A stretch of DNA of 64,000 bases from Lachnospiraceae bacterium (GCA_021628825.1 JAJXRY010000002.1:930001-994000), one strand, 5' to 3'; numbered from the stretch's first letter, positions 32,128 to 42,833 are shown. The notes: generated by a model from the sequence alone, not told the origin. Numbers and translations: made by a program.

Positions 32128-32830
32128 ATGTTGGAATGGTTGAACAAAGTAGAAGGAAGCTTTTATAAAGCATTTCTTGCGGAAGACCGGTGGAAATTAT
32201 ATTTTTGCCGGACTGGGAGTTACACTGAAGGTTGCATTCTTTGCCGCAATCCTCGGACTGGTAATCGGAACAGTGATTGCGTTGATGAAGCTTTCCACCG
32301 GAAAGAAAGGAAAGGGAACGATCTGGTCCTTTATTGCGAACTGTTATATTGATATTATCCGTGGGACGCCCTCGGTACTGCAGTTATTGATTATGTGGTT
32401 CATTATTATGAAGAGCTGCAAGAACGGTGTACTGGTTGCCGTACTTTCCTTCGGTATCAACAGTGGCGCTTATGTGGCAGAAATTGTCCGTGCCGGAATC
32501 CTTGCGGTAGATAAGGGACAGACGGAAGCCGGCAGATCGCTTGGCTTATCCAAGGCACAGACCATGATTTATATTGTCATTCCGCAGGCGGTCAAGAATG
32601 TACTGCCTCCAATCGGTAACGAATTTATCGTACTGTTAAAGGAAACTGCGATTGTCGGTTACGTGAGTCTGACAGACCTTACCAGAGCCGCAAATCAGAT
32701 TTCTTCAAGAACCTACGAAGCATTTATGCCATTGATTGGTGCAGCCGTAATTTACTTTGTGATTATTAAGATTTTAACCATTCTGCTGGGCGTATTGGAG
32801 AGGAGGCTGCGTAAGAGTGATAATCGTTAA
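32128..32830 (+). CDS. Amino-acid ABC transporter permease (His/Glu/Gln/Arg/opine family), one frameshift
   Basis: About 233 aa with five helices. Family signs: IIRGTPSVLQLLIMWF, FGINSGAYVAEIVRAGI, and the ATPase-contact EAGRSLGLSKAQTM...PQAVKNVLPP. The break is near 32200 in GGAAATTATATTTTTGCC. The end overlaps the ATPase start by 14 bases. Confidence 0.9.
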
Positions 32831-33540
32831 GGATCTTCATAAAAAATTTGACAATAACCACGTACTTCGTGGCGTGAATTATCATGTACATCAGGGAGAA
32901 AAGATCGTTATTATCGGTCCCTCCGGCTCCGGTAAAAGTACGTTCCTTCGATGCCTCAATTTACTGGAAACACCGACAAGCGGTGAGATCTGGTTTGACG
33001 GACAGTTAATTACGAATGATAAGGTGAACATCAATCACGTACGTCAGCATATGGGAATGGTATTCCAGAACTTTAACCTGTTTAATAACCTTTCCATTAT
33101 GGATAATATTACCCTTGCACCTGTGAAGCTGAAGCTGCAGAGCAGGGAGGAAGCCAGTGAGAATGCTTTGAAGCTTTTAGAGCGTGTCGGCTTAAAGGAA
33201 AAGGCAGATGCCTATCCCAGCCAGTTATCCGGTGGACAGAAGCAGCGTATTGCGATTGTCCGTTCCCTTGCCATGAATCCGAGGGTAATGCTGTTTGATG
33301 AGCCGACTTCCGCACTTGATCCGGAAATGGTAGGCGAGGTTCTTGCCGTTATGAAGGAACTGGCAGATTCCGGTATGACCAGGGTGGTGGTTACCCATGA
33401 AATGGGATTTGCAAGAGAGGTCGGAACGAAGGTATTGTTTATGGATGAAGGAATCATTATGGAAGAAAAATACACCTTCCGAAATCTTTAACAATCCCCA
33501 GTGTCAGCGTCTGCAGGATTTCTTATCCAAGGTGCTGTAG
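32817..33540 (+). CDS. Amino-acid ABC transporter ATPase (GlnQ type), one frameshift near the end
   Basis: About 240 aa. Walker A GPSGSGKST, Q-loop VFQNFNLF, signature LSGGQKQRI, Walker B VMLFDEPTSALDPE, switch His in VVTHEMGFA. Five A near 33468 should be four, which restores MEENTPSEIFNNPQ and the usual end FLSKVL with stop 33538. The GTG/ATG start overlaps the permease gene. Confidence 0.9.
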
Positions 33541-33581
33541 GTGAGGTAACTATTCCGGATAGTTAAATTAAGAAGAATAAA

Positions 33582-33637
33582 GCCGGTATGCGGTACATCG
33601 GAAATACACACGGATGTACCTGTGTATCGGCTTCTTT
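33582..33637 (+). terminator. Terminator of the first amino-acid ABC operon
   Basis: GCCGGTA and TATCGGC, with an inner GTACATC/GATGTAC stem, are followed by TTCTTT. Confidence 0.7.
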
Positions 33638-33651
33638 GAAAAGAGGGAGCC

Positions 33652-34674
33652 ATGATTCGGATCAGTTTGTGTATGATTGTCAAAAATGAAGAAAGAGTGT
33701 TGGACCGGTGCCTTTCTTCCATCTGCGATCTGATGGATGAAATGATTATTGTAGATACCGGATCGACAGACCGCACGAAGGAGATTGCAGGAAAGTATAC
33801 CAGCCGGATTTATGATTTTACCTGGTGTAACGATTTTTCGAAAGCACGGAATTTCGCTTTTGAAAAAGCAACCGGTGATTACATTTATTCTGCCGATGCT
33901 GATGAGGTGCTTGATGAAGAGAACCGCGAAAAATTCCGGATTTTGAAGGAGAATCTCATGCCGGAGGTGGAAATTGTACAGATGTACTATGGAAACCAGC
34001 TTGCGAACGGCACGGTCTACAACTTTGACAGGGAGCTTCGGCCCAAGCTGTTTAAGCGGCTCCGGAACTTTGTGTGGACAGAGCCTGTGCATGAAACGGT
34101 ACGTCTCCTTCCAGTGGTATATGACAGTGAGATTGAAATCACCCATAAGCCGGAGCACAATCATGGGAGTCGTGACATTGCGATCTTCGAGCAGCTGCTT
34201 GAACGTGGAGAGGCCCTTTCGAAAAGGCTGTTTGACTTTTATGCAAGGGAATTGTTTGTAGCTGGGACGAAAGAACAGTTGATCCGGGCGAAGGATTATT
34301 TTATTTCCATTGCAAAAAACAGCGAAACGGATGCGGATCAGTTAAAGACCGCGCTTGCAGTAGTGGTACGGAGCTGCTTTGAAGCAGGGGATACACTTAC
34401 CATGTACCAGTATGCAATGAAGGATGTCGCCAGTGAGGCGAGCAGTGAGGTCTGCTGTATTCTGGGAACGTATTATCAGAAGCGGCAGGATTATGAGGAA
34501 GCGATTCTGTGGTTTTATAATGCCGCTTATGAGCAGCAGAGCATTCTGAACATCCGTTATCAGAAGGAAATTCCGTTAGGAGGGCTGATTGCATGCTATC
34601 ATGCCTTGTCCATGAGCGAGCAGGAAGCCTATTATCAGAAAGAACTAGAATTATCTTGCATGGTATCCGGTTAG
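33652..34674 (+). CDS. Family 2 glycosyltransferase with C-terminal TPR-like region
   Basis: 340 aa, uninterrupted. GT-A domain: ISLCMIVKNEERVLDRCLSS, the nucleotide-sugar motif IIVDTGSTDRT, and metal-binding YSADADEV. About residues 200-330 are paired helices of TPR type (IAKNSETDADQLKTALAVVV, GTYYQKRQDYEEAILWFYNA). Related Firmicute proteins glycosylate proteins or peptides, or work on cell-surface glycans; the acceptor is unknown. RBS AGAGGGAG. Confidence 0.87.
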   Translation: MIRISLCMIVKNEERVLDRCLSSICDLMDEMIIVDTGSTDRTKEIAGKYTSRIYDFTWCNDFSKARNFAFEKATGDYIYSADADEVLDEENREKFRILKENLMPEVEIVQMYYGNQLANGTVYNFDRELRPKLFKRLRNFVWTEPVHETVRLLPVVYDSEIEITHKPEHNHGSRDIAIFEQLLERGEALSKRLFDFYARELFVAGTKEQLIRAKDYFISIAKNSETDADQLKTALAVVVRSCFEAGDTLTMYQYAMKDVASEASSEVCCILGTYYQKRQDYEEAILWFYNAAYEQQSILNIRYQKEIPLGGLIACYHALSMSEQEAYYQKELELSCMVSG

Positions 34675-34763
34675 ATGATACCATAAGTGCGTTACGAATA
34701 TAAAATAAGGGTAACTGTGTAATGAACGGAATATTTATGATGCAGTTACGAATGGGGAGCAAG

Positions 34764-35821
34764 ATGAGCTGGGAAGAAAATGTACGAAAAGTGGTTCCGT
34801 ATGTCGCAGGTGAACAGCCAAAGGATACGGATGTCATTAAGCTAAACACCAATGAATGCCCTTATCCCCCGGCACCGGGAGTAGAGAAGCGGGCAAAGGA
34901 GCTGTGCGTGGACAGGCTGCGGTTATATCCGAATATGGATGCGGCAGAGCTTGTTGCGGCGATTGCTGACTATTATCAGGTAAAAGAATCCGAGGTGTTT
35001 GTCGGAGTTGGATCGGATGATGTACTGGGAATGGCATTTATGACTTTCTTTAACAGTGACAAACCGATTCTGTTCCCGGATATTACCTATTCCTTTTATG
35101 ATGTCTGGGCAGAGCTTTTTTTAAGATTCCATATGAGACCTGTGCATTGGACGAAGCCTTCCGGATCCGCAAGGAAGATTATTTTCGTCCGAATGGGGGA
35201 ATCATTATTCCGAATCCCAATGCGCCGACGGCGATCTTTGAGGATTGCAGCGTGTTAGAGGAAATTGTGGCGAAGAATCCGGATTCCGTTGTCATTATTG
35301 ATGAAGCCTATGTGGATTTCGGCGCAGAGAGTATGCTGCCTCTCGTTCATAAATATGATAATCTCATGGTAGTACAGACCTTTTTCCAAGTCGCGCGCCA
35401 TGGCCGGTATGCGGATCGGTTTTGCAATCGCCAATGAGAAGCTGATCGGGTATCTGAAGGATGTGAAATTTTCCTATAATTCTTACACGATGAACCTGCC
35501 GGCGATTGAGCTTGGCGTGGAAGCGGTGAAGGACAGGGAATATTTTTGAAAGTACCGTACAGAAGATCATCGAAACAAGAGAATGGACGAAGGTTCAGTT
35601 AAAGAATCTGGGATTTTTCATTCACGGATTCAAAGAGTAATTTTCTGTTTGCGACACACGAACGGGTTCCGGCACAGCAGATCTTTGATGAGCTGCGCAA
35701 ACGGAAGATTTATGTGCGCCACTGGAACAAGCCGCGTATCGGGAATTACTTACGAATTACGATCGGAACGCCGGAACAGATGAAGAAGCTGTGTGAAGCA
35801 TTGGCGGAGATCCTTGGCTGA
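34764..35821 (+). CDS. Histidinol-phosphate-type aminotransferase (HisC-like), frameshifted
   Basis: About 352 aa, fold type I PLP enzyme. Start ATG 34764, behind GGGGAGC; the upstream in-frame ATGs lack a binding site. Motifs: VIKLNTNECPYPP, VFVGVGSDDVLGM, PNPNAPT, VVIIDEAYVDFG, and, after correction, the Schiff-base lysine in VQTFSKSRAMAGMRIGFA and the phosphate-binding Arg in GNYLRITIGTPEQ. Breaks lie near 35122 (T6), 35383 (T5), 35545 and 35640; the one at 35383 falls right at the catalytic lysine. No other his genes are nearby, so a broader imidazole or aromatic specificity is possible. Confidence 0.87.
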
Positions 35822-35905
35822 AACAGATTTATGGATGTTCCGAACGGGAATTGTTAAGTAAGAATTGTTTTTAAAAATAATTTGGATTTGATTAAGGAGA
35901 ATGCT

Positions 35906-36384
35906 ATGTTAAAGAAATATCTGATTGTTTTTTTGTATCTATGGTTCCGCTGATTGAGCTTCGTGGCGCCATTCCGATTTCGCAGGGAATGGGTCTGCCG
36001 ATCTGGACCTCTTACGTGGTTTCCATTATCGGAAATATGGTACCGGTTCCGTTTATCTATCTGTTTGCCCGTAAGGTCTTAGAGTGGGGGGCAGACAAGC
36101 CGGTCATTGGTAAATTCTTTACCTTCTGTCTGGAAAAGGGTAAGAAGGGTGGAGAAAAGCTGCAGGAGAAGGCAGGACGCGGACTTTTTGTGGCATTGAT
36201 GCTTTTTGTGGGAGTTCCGTTGCCGGGAACCGGTGCATGGACCGGAACACTGGCAGCGAGTCTTCTGGATATGAAGTTTAAGGACAGTGTCATTGCGGTT
36301 ATGCTCGGTGTGCTGCTTGCCGGTGTGATCATGATGGCAGCCAGTATGGGCGTATTTGGTGCAGCGGGGGCACTGTTTGGCTAA
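35906..36384 (+). CDS. COG2426 small multidrug-export-like membrane protein, one frameshift
   Basis: About 159 aa, four to five helices. ATG 35906 behind AAGGAGA. T7 near 35930 should be T8, giving LIVFFVSMVPLIELRGAIPI, the diagnostic N-terminus of this family, followed by GVPLPGTGAWTGTLAASLL. Function is not established despite the family name. Confidence 0.87.
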
Positions 36385-36402
36385 AGAGAAGGGAGTATTG
36401 TA

Positions 36403-37266
36403 ATGGAAGCATATACGGATTTTGCGGAAGTTTATGATACCTTTATGGGGGATGTCCCGTATGAAGAATGGGCAGATTTCCTTGCCTCGTTGATCGAAGC
36501 TTACGGAGTGAGCCGCCCGGTACGTGAACAGGGAGAAGTACAGGAGCTTGAAGAAGCACCGGAATTTGAAGAAACGCAGGAAGAGCTCGAAGTGACCGAG
36601 GAGGATGCGCTGATTTCGGAACGGAATCTGGTACTGGATCTGGGGTGCGGCACCGGAACGCTCACCGAGCTTTTATATGAAAAGGGCTATGATATGATCG
36701 GTGTGGACAGCTCCGAAGAGATGCTGCAGATTGCCATGGACAAGAAGTTTGAGACCCAGAGCGATATTCTGTATCTGTGTCAGGATATGCGTGAGCTGGA
36801 TCTGTACAGTACAGTCGGAACCGTTGTCAGCGTCTGCGATTCCCTGAATTATCTGCTGATGGATGAGGATGTGCTTGAAACCTTCCGGCTGGTGAATAAT
36901 TACCTGTTCCCGGGTGGAATTTTTATTTTTGATTTTAATACGATTTATAAATACGAAGAAGTGATCGGCGATACGACGATTGCCGAAAACCGCGAGGATT
37001 GCAGCTTTATCTGGGAGAACTTCTATAGCTGCGAGGATCATATCAACGAATACGATGTAACGGTGTTTGAGCGTCAGGAGGATGATTTGTACCGCAAGTT
37101 TACGGAGACCCATTATCAACGGGGCTATTCCCTCAATGAAATGAAAGCCTTCCTTGAAAAAGCAGGACTTACGTTCGTGACAGCCATGGATGAGAAGACG
37201 CATGAGGCTCCGACAGAAACCAGTGAGCGCATCTATGTGATCGCGAGAGAACACGGAAAACAATGA
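36403..37266 (+). CDS. Class I SAM-dependent methyltransferase
   Basis: 287 aa, uninterrupted. Starts MEAYTDFAEVYDTFMGDVPY, typical of the YqeM/methyltransf_25 group. SAM-binding motif I LVLDLGCGTGTLTELL, acidic motif IGVDSSEEML, then CQDMRELDL. An unusual Glu-rich insertion of about 35 residues (near 44-75) sits between the N-terminal helix and motif I. Substrate unknown. Followed by hslO after 45 bases. Confidence 0.85.
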   Translation: MEAYTDFAEVYDTFMGDVPYEEWADFLASLIEAYGVSRPVREQGEVQELEEAPEFEETQEELEVTEEDALISERNLVLDLGCGTGTLTELLYEKGYDMIGVDSSEEMLQIAMDKKFETQSDILYLCQDMRELDLYSTVGTVVSVCDSLNYLLMDEDVLETFRLVNNYLFPGGIFIFDFNTIYKYEEVIGDTTIAENREDCSFIWENFYSCEDHINEYDVTVFERQEDDLYRKFTETHYQRGYSLNEMKAFLEKAGLTFVTAMDEKTHEAPTETSERIYVIAREHGKQ

Positions 37267-37311
37267 TGGTTCATACAGAGGTATCCGTGAACAGTAAAGA
37301 GAGGTAGAAGA

Positions 37312-38189
37312 ATGGATTATATTGTAAGAGCCACGGCGGCAGATGCCCAGATCCGGGCTTTTGCTGCAACAACAAAGGATTTAACCGAACATGCAAGACA
37401 GGTGCATAATACAAGCCCTGTAGTAACCGCAGCATTGGGACGCCTGATGACGGGAGCGGTGATGATGGGCGTGATGTTAAAAGGAGAAGATGACCTGCTG
37501 ACCTTACAGATCAGCGGTGACGGTCCGTTAAAGGGAATGACGGTGACCGCGGATGCCAGAGGTCATGTAAAGGGCTATGCGATCGAACCGCAGATTATGC
37601 TGCCTCCGAGCCTTGCCGGGAAGCTTGACGTTGGCGGGGCGGTCGGCAATGGATTCCTGCGCGTTATTAAGGATATGGGCTTAAAGGAGCCGTATGTGGG
37701 TCAGACGGAGCTCCAGTCCGGAGAGATCGCCGAAGATCTTACTTATTATTTTGCAACCTCGGAACAGGTGCCATCCAGTGTCGGTCTCGGGGTTCTCATG
37801 GAAAAGGACAATACCGTCAGGCAGGCGGGAGGATTTATCATTCAGTTGATGCCTTTTTACGGAGGAAGCAGTGATTGAACAGTTAGAAAAAAATCTGGCA
37901 GAAGTTTTCCACAGTAACAAAGGTTCTCGATGAGGGAAAGACGCCGGAAGAAATGCTGCAGATGCTGCTTGCCGGGATGGATCCGGTGATTACGGAACAG
38001 AGCCCCTGCGAATTCCGGTGCGACTGCAGCAAGCACCGGGTGGAGAAGGCAATCATCAGTATCGGTAAGAAGGACATTCAGGACATGATTGATGATGGAC
38101 AGGAAATCGAAGTCAGCTGCCACTTCTGCAACACGGTCTATAAGTTTTCCGTAGAGGAACTGAAGGACTTACTAAAGAAAGCCAGATAG
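37312..38189 (+). CDS. hslO: Hsp33 redox-regulated chaperone, frameshifted
   Basis: About 292 aa. N-terminal Hsp33 domain (DYIVRATAADAQIRAFAATT, SPVVTAALGRLMTGAVMMG, LQISGDGPLKGMTV, TSEQVPSSVGLGVLM). The C-terminal zinc switch is complete: CDCS and CHFC, the four cysteines that bind zinc when reduced and form disulfides under oxidation and heat. Two extra T, near 37858 and 37903, break the frame; correcting them gives MPFTEEAVIEQLEKNLAEVS. For an anaerobe this is an oxidative-stress holdase. Confidence 0.92.
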
Positions 38190-38204
38190 GACAGGACATA
38201 GAAA

Positions 38205-38240
38205 AAGACAACAGTAAGAGTTACTGTTGTCTTATGCTTT
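38205..38240. terminator. Bidirectional terminator between hslO and the convergent gene
   Basis: AAGACAACAGTAA and TTACTGTTGTCTT form a perfect 13-bp stem around GAG, with A-rich left and T-rich right flanks. Confidence 0.85.
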
Positions 38241-38252
38241 GTTTATATCGGG

Positions 38253-38704
38253 TCATTCGGCAGGAGTGGAGGAAGGCTTTGCCCTGCCAAGCGAGGTCTT
38301 AATCGCATCCAGTAATACCAGAGAGGTATATTTATTGTCATCCGAATAGGAAATATCACTGACGGACTGGTTGCGTACGATCTGATTCGCCAGATCATCA
38401 AAGGCCGGTTCGAGCAGAGGAAACATGGTGGTCACGGCTTCATCTAAGTTTACCATCCGGATGTCATTGATATTATTCTCATCTACCGTTACGGCAATAT
38501 CAACGGTGCGGTCATTGAGCATCAGAGAGGTTGTATAAATACCTGGTACATAAGTAGGCTCCTGTGTGGGAGAAGCAGCTTCTTCTCTCTTTTTCGGTGA
38601 AAAACAACGATGAGGAGAATGATGAGCAGAAGGCCCAGCGCAATAAAGATACCGGTATAAATTAATTCTTTCATACGAAGTACGATGATTTTGGTTTTTG
38701 GCAC
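38253..38704 (-). CDS. Small membrane protein with FMN-bind-like domain, one frameshift
   Basis: About 150 aa. Start taken as GTG 38704 (ATG 38674 is possible). One transmembrane helix (GIFIALGLLLIILLIVVF) and an outside domain with the pattern of FMN_bind modules: YVPGIYTTSLMLNDRTVDIAVTV in the first half, then LANQIVRNQSVSDISYSDDN and a helix with SLVLLDAIKTSL. The covalent flavin threonine of the classic SGAT motif is not evident, so flavin binding is doubtful. The break lies in the A run after FHRK (about 38600). Confidence 0.65.
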
Positions 38705-38770
38705 TCATGGGAAATCCTTTAAGATATCTTTTTTTACTATAGTATTTTTTTAAGAAGGGAGATTTATGCT

Positions 38771-39616
38771 ATGAAATTCACGAAAAATGCATGGCTGCGG
38801 CAACGATTATGTTTATGTGGACGGCGCACGGGAAACGATTCTGGCAGAACGCAAAAAGTGAGGTCGTAAAGTTCTTAAGTGACCGTCATTTTGGAATCGG
38901 CGGAGATGGGGTAATCTTTATTAATCCAAGTGATGTGGCAGACTTTGAGATGGAAATGTACAATATGGACGGAAGCCGTTCCGAGATGTGCGGAAACGGA
39001 ATCCGCTGTGTCGGAAAAGTATGTGTACGATCATGGTCTTACACAGAAAACTTCGCTGACCATTGTAAGCTGTGGAAAGATTAAATATCTGGATCTGACG
39101 GTGGAAGACGGAAAGGTTACGAAGGTGCGTGTCAATATGGGTTCTCCGATTCTTGAAGCCGCAGAAATTACGGTTGTGGCAGAGCAGTCGCCTGTCGTTG
39201 ATGCGCCGATTACCGTCGATGGAAAGGAATACCGCATGACCTGCGTTTCCATGGGAAATCCGCATGCGGTTGTCTATGTGGACGAGATGATTGATGATGA
39301 AACGATGGCAAAGATCGGACCGTTATTTGAACATCACGATCGTTTTCCGCGGAGAGTCAATACAGAGTTCGTAAAGGTCCTTAGCAGGGAGCGGGCACAG
39401 ATGCGTGTGTGGGAGCGCGGAACCGGTGAAACGCTTGCCTGTGGAACCGGCGCCTGTGCCGTAACGGTTGCAAGTATCTTAAACGGACTTACTGAGGATC
39501 GGATCACGGTAGAGCTGTCAGGCGGCAATTTGGAAATCTTCTGGGACAGAAAAGAAAATGTGGTTTATATGACCGGGCCTGCAACGACCGTATTTGAAGG
39601 TGAGATCGAGATCTGA
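38771..39616 (+). CDS. dapF: Diaminopimelate epimerase, frameshifted
   Basis: About 282 aa. Converts LL- to meso-diaminopimelate for lysine and peptidoglycan. Both catalytic cysteines are visible: SEMCGNGIRCVGK and ETLACGTGACA; the start MKFTKMHGCGNDY is restored by dropping one A near 38785, and a second slip lies near 39018 (restores CVGKYVYDHGL). RBS is AGGGAG at 38756. Followed after 27 bases by trmO. Confidence 0.93.
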
Positions 39617-39642
39617 ACGGAAACAGACAGGAGAAGGGCAAG

Positions 39643-40305
39643 ATGAAACCAATCGCATATATTCATACGGATCTCCCGGAAAAGTTCGGTATTCCAAGGC
39701 AGAGCGGTCTTGTGAAGGAATTGAAAGGGAAAATTATTTTTGAACCGGAATACCGTTCCATGGATGCCGTCAAGGGACTTAATGGCTTCAATTACATCTG
39801 GCTGTTGTGGGAGTTTCAGGGAGTAGACCGGTCGCATTTTAATGCAACGGTGCGTCCGCCGAGGCTGGGTGGAAATACCAGAGTGGGCGTCTTTGCAACG
39901 AGATCGCCCTTCCGGCCAAATCCCATCGGCTTGTCTTCGGTACATCTGGATGCGGTTACGGAAACGGCAGAAGGACCGGTGCTTGAGGTTTCCGGTGTGG
40001 ATCTGCGGGATCAGACACCGATTTATGACATTAAACCGTATCTGCCCTATGCAGACTGTCATCCGGATGCGCTGGATGGATTTGCCGGAGAAGCGAAGGA
40101 CTATCATGTAGAGGTTGTGATTTCAAAGGAGTTACTTGACCGGATTCCGGACGATCGGCAGGAAGCGTTGCGAAAGCTTCTTTCCCAGGATCCGCGCCCC
40201 TCGTATCACAAGGATGAGAAAAGACAGTATGGATTGAGTTTTGCCGGACAGAATATTTCGTTTGTGGTGAACGAAGGAGTTCTTACGGTAACAGAAGTGT
40301 CATAA
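39643..40305 (+). CDS. trmO: tRNA (N6-threonylcarbamoyladenosine37-N6)-methyltransferase TrmO/TsaA family
   Basis: 220 aa, uninterrupted. Diagnostic motifs MKPIAYIHTDLPEKFGIPRQ, GGNTRVGVFATRSPFRPNPI, LSSVHLDAV and DIKPYLPYAD belong to the YaeB/TrmO beta-barrel SAM enzymes that N6-methylate t6A37 in tRNA-Thr. The C-terminal extension (LSQDPRPSYHKDEKRQYGLS) is the usual second domain. Confidence 0.92.
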   Translation: MKPIAYIHTDLPEKFGIPRQSGLVKELKGKIIFEPEYRSMDAVKGLNGFNYIWLLWEFQGVDRSHFNATVRPPRLGGNTRVGVFATRSPFRPNPIGLSSVHLDAVTETAEGPVLEVSGVDLRDQTPIYDIKPYLPYADCHPDALDGFAGEAKDYHVEVVISKELLDRIPDDRQEALRKLLSQDPRPSYHKDEKRQYGLSFAGQNISFVVNEGVLTVTEVS

Positions 40306-40317
40306 GAAATTTAGCAC

Positions 40318-40346
40318 TTGCAACTTCATGGGGCATATGTTATGAT
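40318..40346 (+). promoter_or_regulatory. Promoter of the T-box leuA transcript
   Basis: TTGCAA, 17 bases, TATGAT, about 30 bases before the T-box leader. Confidence 0.65.
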
Positions 40347-40375
40347 GATTTCATAATTGAATAGCGCATAAATGC

Positions 40376-40665
40376 GATGATAAGGAATAGTAGTAAGGAT
40401 CTGGAAATCAGAGAACTGCCGGATGGTGCGAGGCAGTCAGAAGAGAATTAGGAACTCACCTTTGAGCAGCCGGCTGAAGGAAGCGTGACCGATTGATCAG
40501 GAAGAAGCTTCTGTGTAGGTTCGGACGGAATCTCCGCCGTAGAAGGGAGCAGGCATGTTAGTGCTGACGAGTGCACGAGGAATCGTGAAGTAGAGTGGTA
40601 CCGCGTAGATTGAATTTACGTCTCTATGAAATCTCTCTGAGGGGGAGGTTTCATGGGGACTTTTT
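40376..40665 (+). promoter_or_regulatory. T-box leader, leucine-type, with terminator
   Basis: Contains the T-box core AGAGTGGTACCGCG at 40592-40605, stem I structures, and a specifier loop GAACTCACC whose CTC (40455-40457) is a leucine codon, matching leuA downstream. Terminator ATGAAATCTCTC/GGGAGGTTTCAT (40626-40654) is followed by five T at 40661. Uncharged tRNA-Leu would favour the antiterminator and allow leuA transcription. Confidence 0.93.
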
Positions 40666-40687
40666 GATGTGTGCAAAAGCACGAATT

Positions 40688-40738
40688 TGCGAGTCTGCTA
40701 CAAGGAAGAATTAAGCAACTGCGAGTCTGCAACAAGGA
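40688..40738 (+). repeat. Short tandem duplication in the leuA leader
   Basis: TGCGAGTCTGCTACAAGGA and TGCGAGTCTGCAACAAGGA stand 32 bases apart between the T-box terminator and the leuA start. Both include an AAGGA that could be a decoy or spare ribosome binding site. Confidence 0.7.
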
Positions 40739-40784
40739 GAAAAGAAAACAAATAAATCGAAATAAGAAAAGAGGAGAACAAATC

Positions 40785-42442
40785 ATGGATGCAGCAAAGA
40801 AATATGGAAAAACTTATTTTTTACCGCCAACCCCGACTTATGACTGGGTGAAGAAGGACACGATCGAAAAGCACCGATCTGGTGCAGCGTGGATCTGCGT
40901 GACGGTAACCAGGCGTTGATCGAGCCGATGAGCCTTGAAGAGAAGCTGGAATTCTTTACCATGCTGGTAAAGATCGGATTTAAGGAAATCGAGGTAGGCT
41001 TCCCTGCCGCTTCCGATACTGAGTACCAGTTTGTCCGTGCTTTAATTGAGAAGAATATGATTCCCGATGATGTTACCATTCAGGTTTTGACACAGGCCAG
41101 AGAGCACATCATCAAGAAGACCTTTGAAGCTGTAAAGGGAGCGCCGCATGCGATTGTACATCTGTATAATTCCACATCCCTTGCACAGCGTGAGCAGGTA
41201 TTCAAGAAGTCCAAAGAAGAGGTAAAGCAGATCGCCGTGGATGGTGCGAAGCTGTTAAAGGATATTGCGGACAACACCGACGGAAACTTCTCTTTTGAAT
41301 ATAGTCCGGAGAGCTTCCATGGAACCGAAATGGAATATGCACTGGAGGTATGTAATGCGGTTCTCGACGTATGGCAGCCGACTCCGGAGCACAAGGTGAT
41401 TGTGAACCTTCCGACAACGGTACAGAATGCGATGCCGCATGTGTTTGCGACACAGGTAGAATATATGCATAAGAATCTCAAATATCGTGATGGCGTGGTA
41501 CTGAGCGTTCATCCTCACAACGACAGAGGCTGCGGTATTTCCGATGCCGAGTTTGGTGTTCTGGCAGGTGCAGACCGTGTCGAAGGAACTTTATTTGGAA
41601 ACGGTGAAAGAACCGGGAATGTGGATATCGTAACGGTTGCAATGAATATGACGATTCACGGTGTGGAATCCGGACTGGATTTCAGTGATATAATGACCAT
41701 CCGTAAGACCTATGAGCGTCTGACCGGTATGCATGTGCATGAACGTACTCCTTATGCCGGAGATCTGGTATTTACCGCATTCTCCGGATCCCATCAGGAT
41801 GCGATTTCCAAAGGAATGGCATGGTGGGAAGAAGGAAAGAGCGGAGACAAGTGGACCGTTCCTTATCTGCCGGTTGACCCGAAGGATCTTGGACGTGAAT
41901 ACGAATCCGATGTCATCCGGATCAACAGCCAGTCCGGTAAGGGTGGTGTTGCCTTTATCTTAAAGCAGAATTTTGGTATTGCGCTGCCTCAGGAAATGAG
42001 AGAAGAGGTTGGTTATCTGGTTAAGGGCATCTCCGATGAGAAGCACAGCGAGCTGACCCCTGATGATATCTTTGGAATCTTCGAATCCCATTATGTCAGG
42101 GTACGTGACAAGTTCGATATTCCGGAATGCCACTTTGTGCAAAAGCAGGGTGATATCGAAGCAGCGGTTACCATTAAGACCGCAGATGGCACAGAAACCG
42201 TCAAGGCATCCGGTAATGGACGTCTGGATGCGGTCAGCAATGCATTGAAGCAGAGGTTTGGTGTTACTTATGTGCTTTCCGTATACGAGGAGCATGCTAC
42301 TTCCATGGGATCTTCCTCCAAGGCAGCCGCTTTCGTAGGCATCCGGCATGAGGATAAAATGTACTGGGGTGTCGGCATTAAAGACGATATTATCCAAAGC
42401 TCCATTGATGCACTGGTATCCGCAGTAAATAAGATCCTGTAA
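40785..42442 (+). CDS. leuA: 2-isopropylmalate synthase, one frameshift
   Basis: About 552 aa; first committed step of leucine synthesis (acetyl-CoA plus 2-oxoisovalerate). HMGL-like barrel motifs VDLRDGNQALIEPM, GFKEIEVGFPAASDTEYQF, LSVHPHNDRGCGISDAE with metal His residues, GNGERTGNVDIVTVAMN, and a C-terminal LeuA dimer/feedback domain (ASGNGRLDAVSNAL). It is the long yeast-like LeuA form. The A4 near 40870 should be A5, restoring EKAPIWCSVDLRDG. RBS is GAGGAG; regulated by the T-box upstream. Confidence 0.95.
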
Positions 42443-42465
42443 GGAAAATACCATGCAATACCGTC

Positions 42466-42494
42466 TTGAAAAAACTTCCGGTATCGTGTACACT
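42466..42494 (+). promoter_or_regulatory. Promoter of the 39-aa membrane peptide
   Basis: TTGAAA, 17 bases, TACACT, 30 bases before the small gene. Confidence 0.6.
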
Positions 42495-42524
42495 ATAGGA
42501 AGTAGTTGACAAGGAGGCTTACAG

Positions 42525-42644
42525 ATGGAATTTATATTATTAGGTGGCGGATTATTAATCATTATCTTTGCAGTAGTCGTTGCAGTGGTTTCTTCTGTTG
42601 TTTCCGCAGTTGCAGCAGAGCAGGATGAGGAATCCGAAGATTGA
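42525..42644 (+). CDS. Small single-pass membrane protein, 39 aa
   Basis: A perfect AAGGAGG (42511-42517) sits eight bases before ATG, a good promoter lies upstream and a terminator downstream. The peptide begins MEFILLGGGLLIIIFAVVVA, continues hydrophobic to residue 31, and ends with an acidic tail EQDEESED. It is an independent transcription unit between leuA and the zinc-ribbon gene. No family is recognised; the form fits regulatory or stress membrane peptides. Confidence 0.75.
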   Translation: MEFILLGGGLLIIIFAVVVAVVSSVVSAVAAEQDEESED

Positions 42645-42686
42645 TGACAGAATTCTGTTATACACAGATGAATGATAAGAAGACGA

Positions 42687-42731
42687 GACGTCCTGTTTCT
42701 GATCAAGAAGCAGGACGTCATTGTTTATAAA
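42687..42731 (+). terminator. Terminator of the 39-aa gene
   Basis: GACGTCCTGTTTCT and AGAAGCAGGACGTC form a 14-bp stem (one wobble) around GATCA, followed by T-rich sequence. Confidence 0.85.
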
Positions 42732-42833
42732 TTTTTAAGAAACGTTTAGACGCAATTCATTGATTTTTAGCTGGAAAGTCTGTAACATAGGAAAAAGATT
42801 CAGTAAGAATCCAGCTTGGGAGGCGAAGAAATT

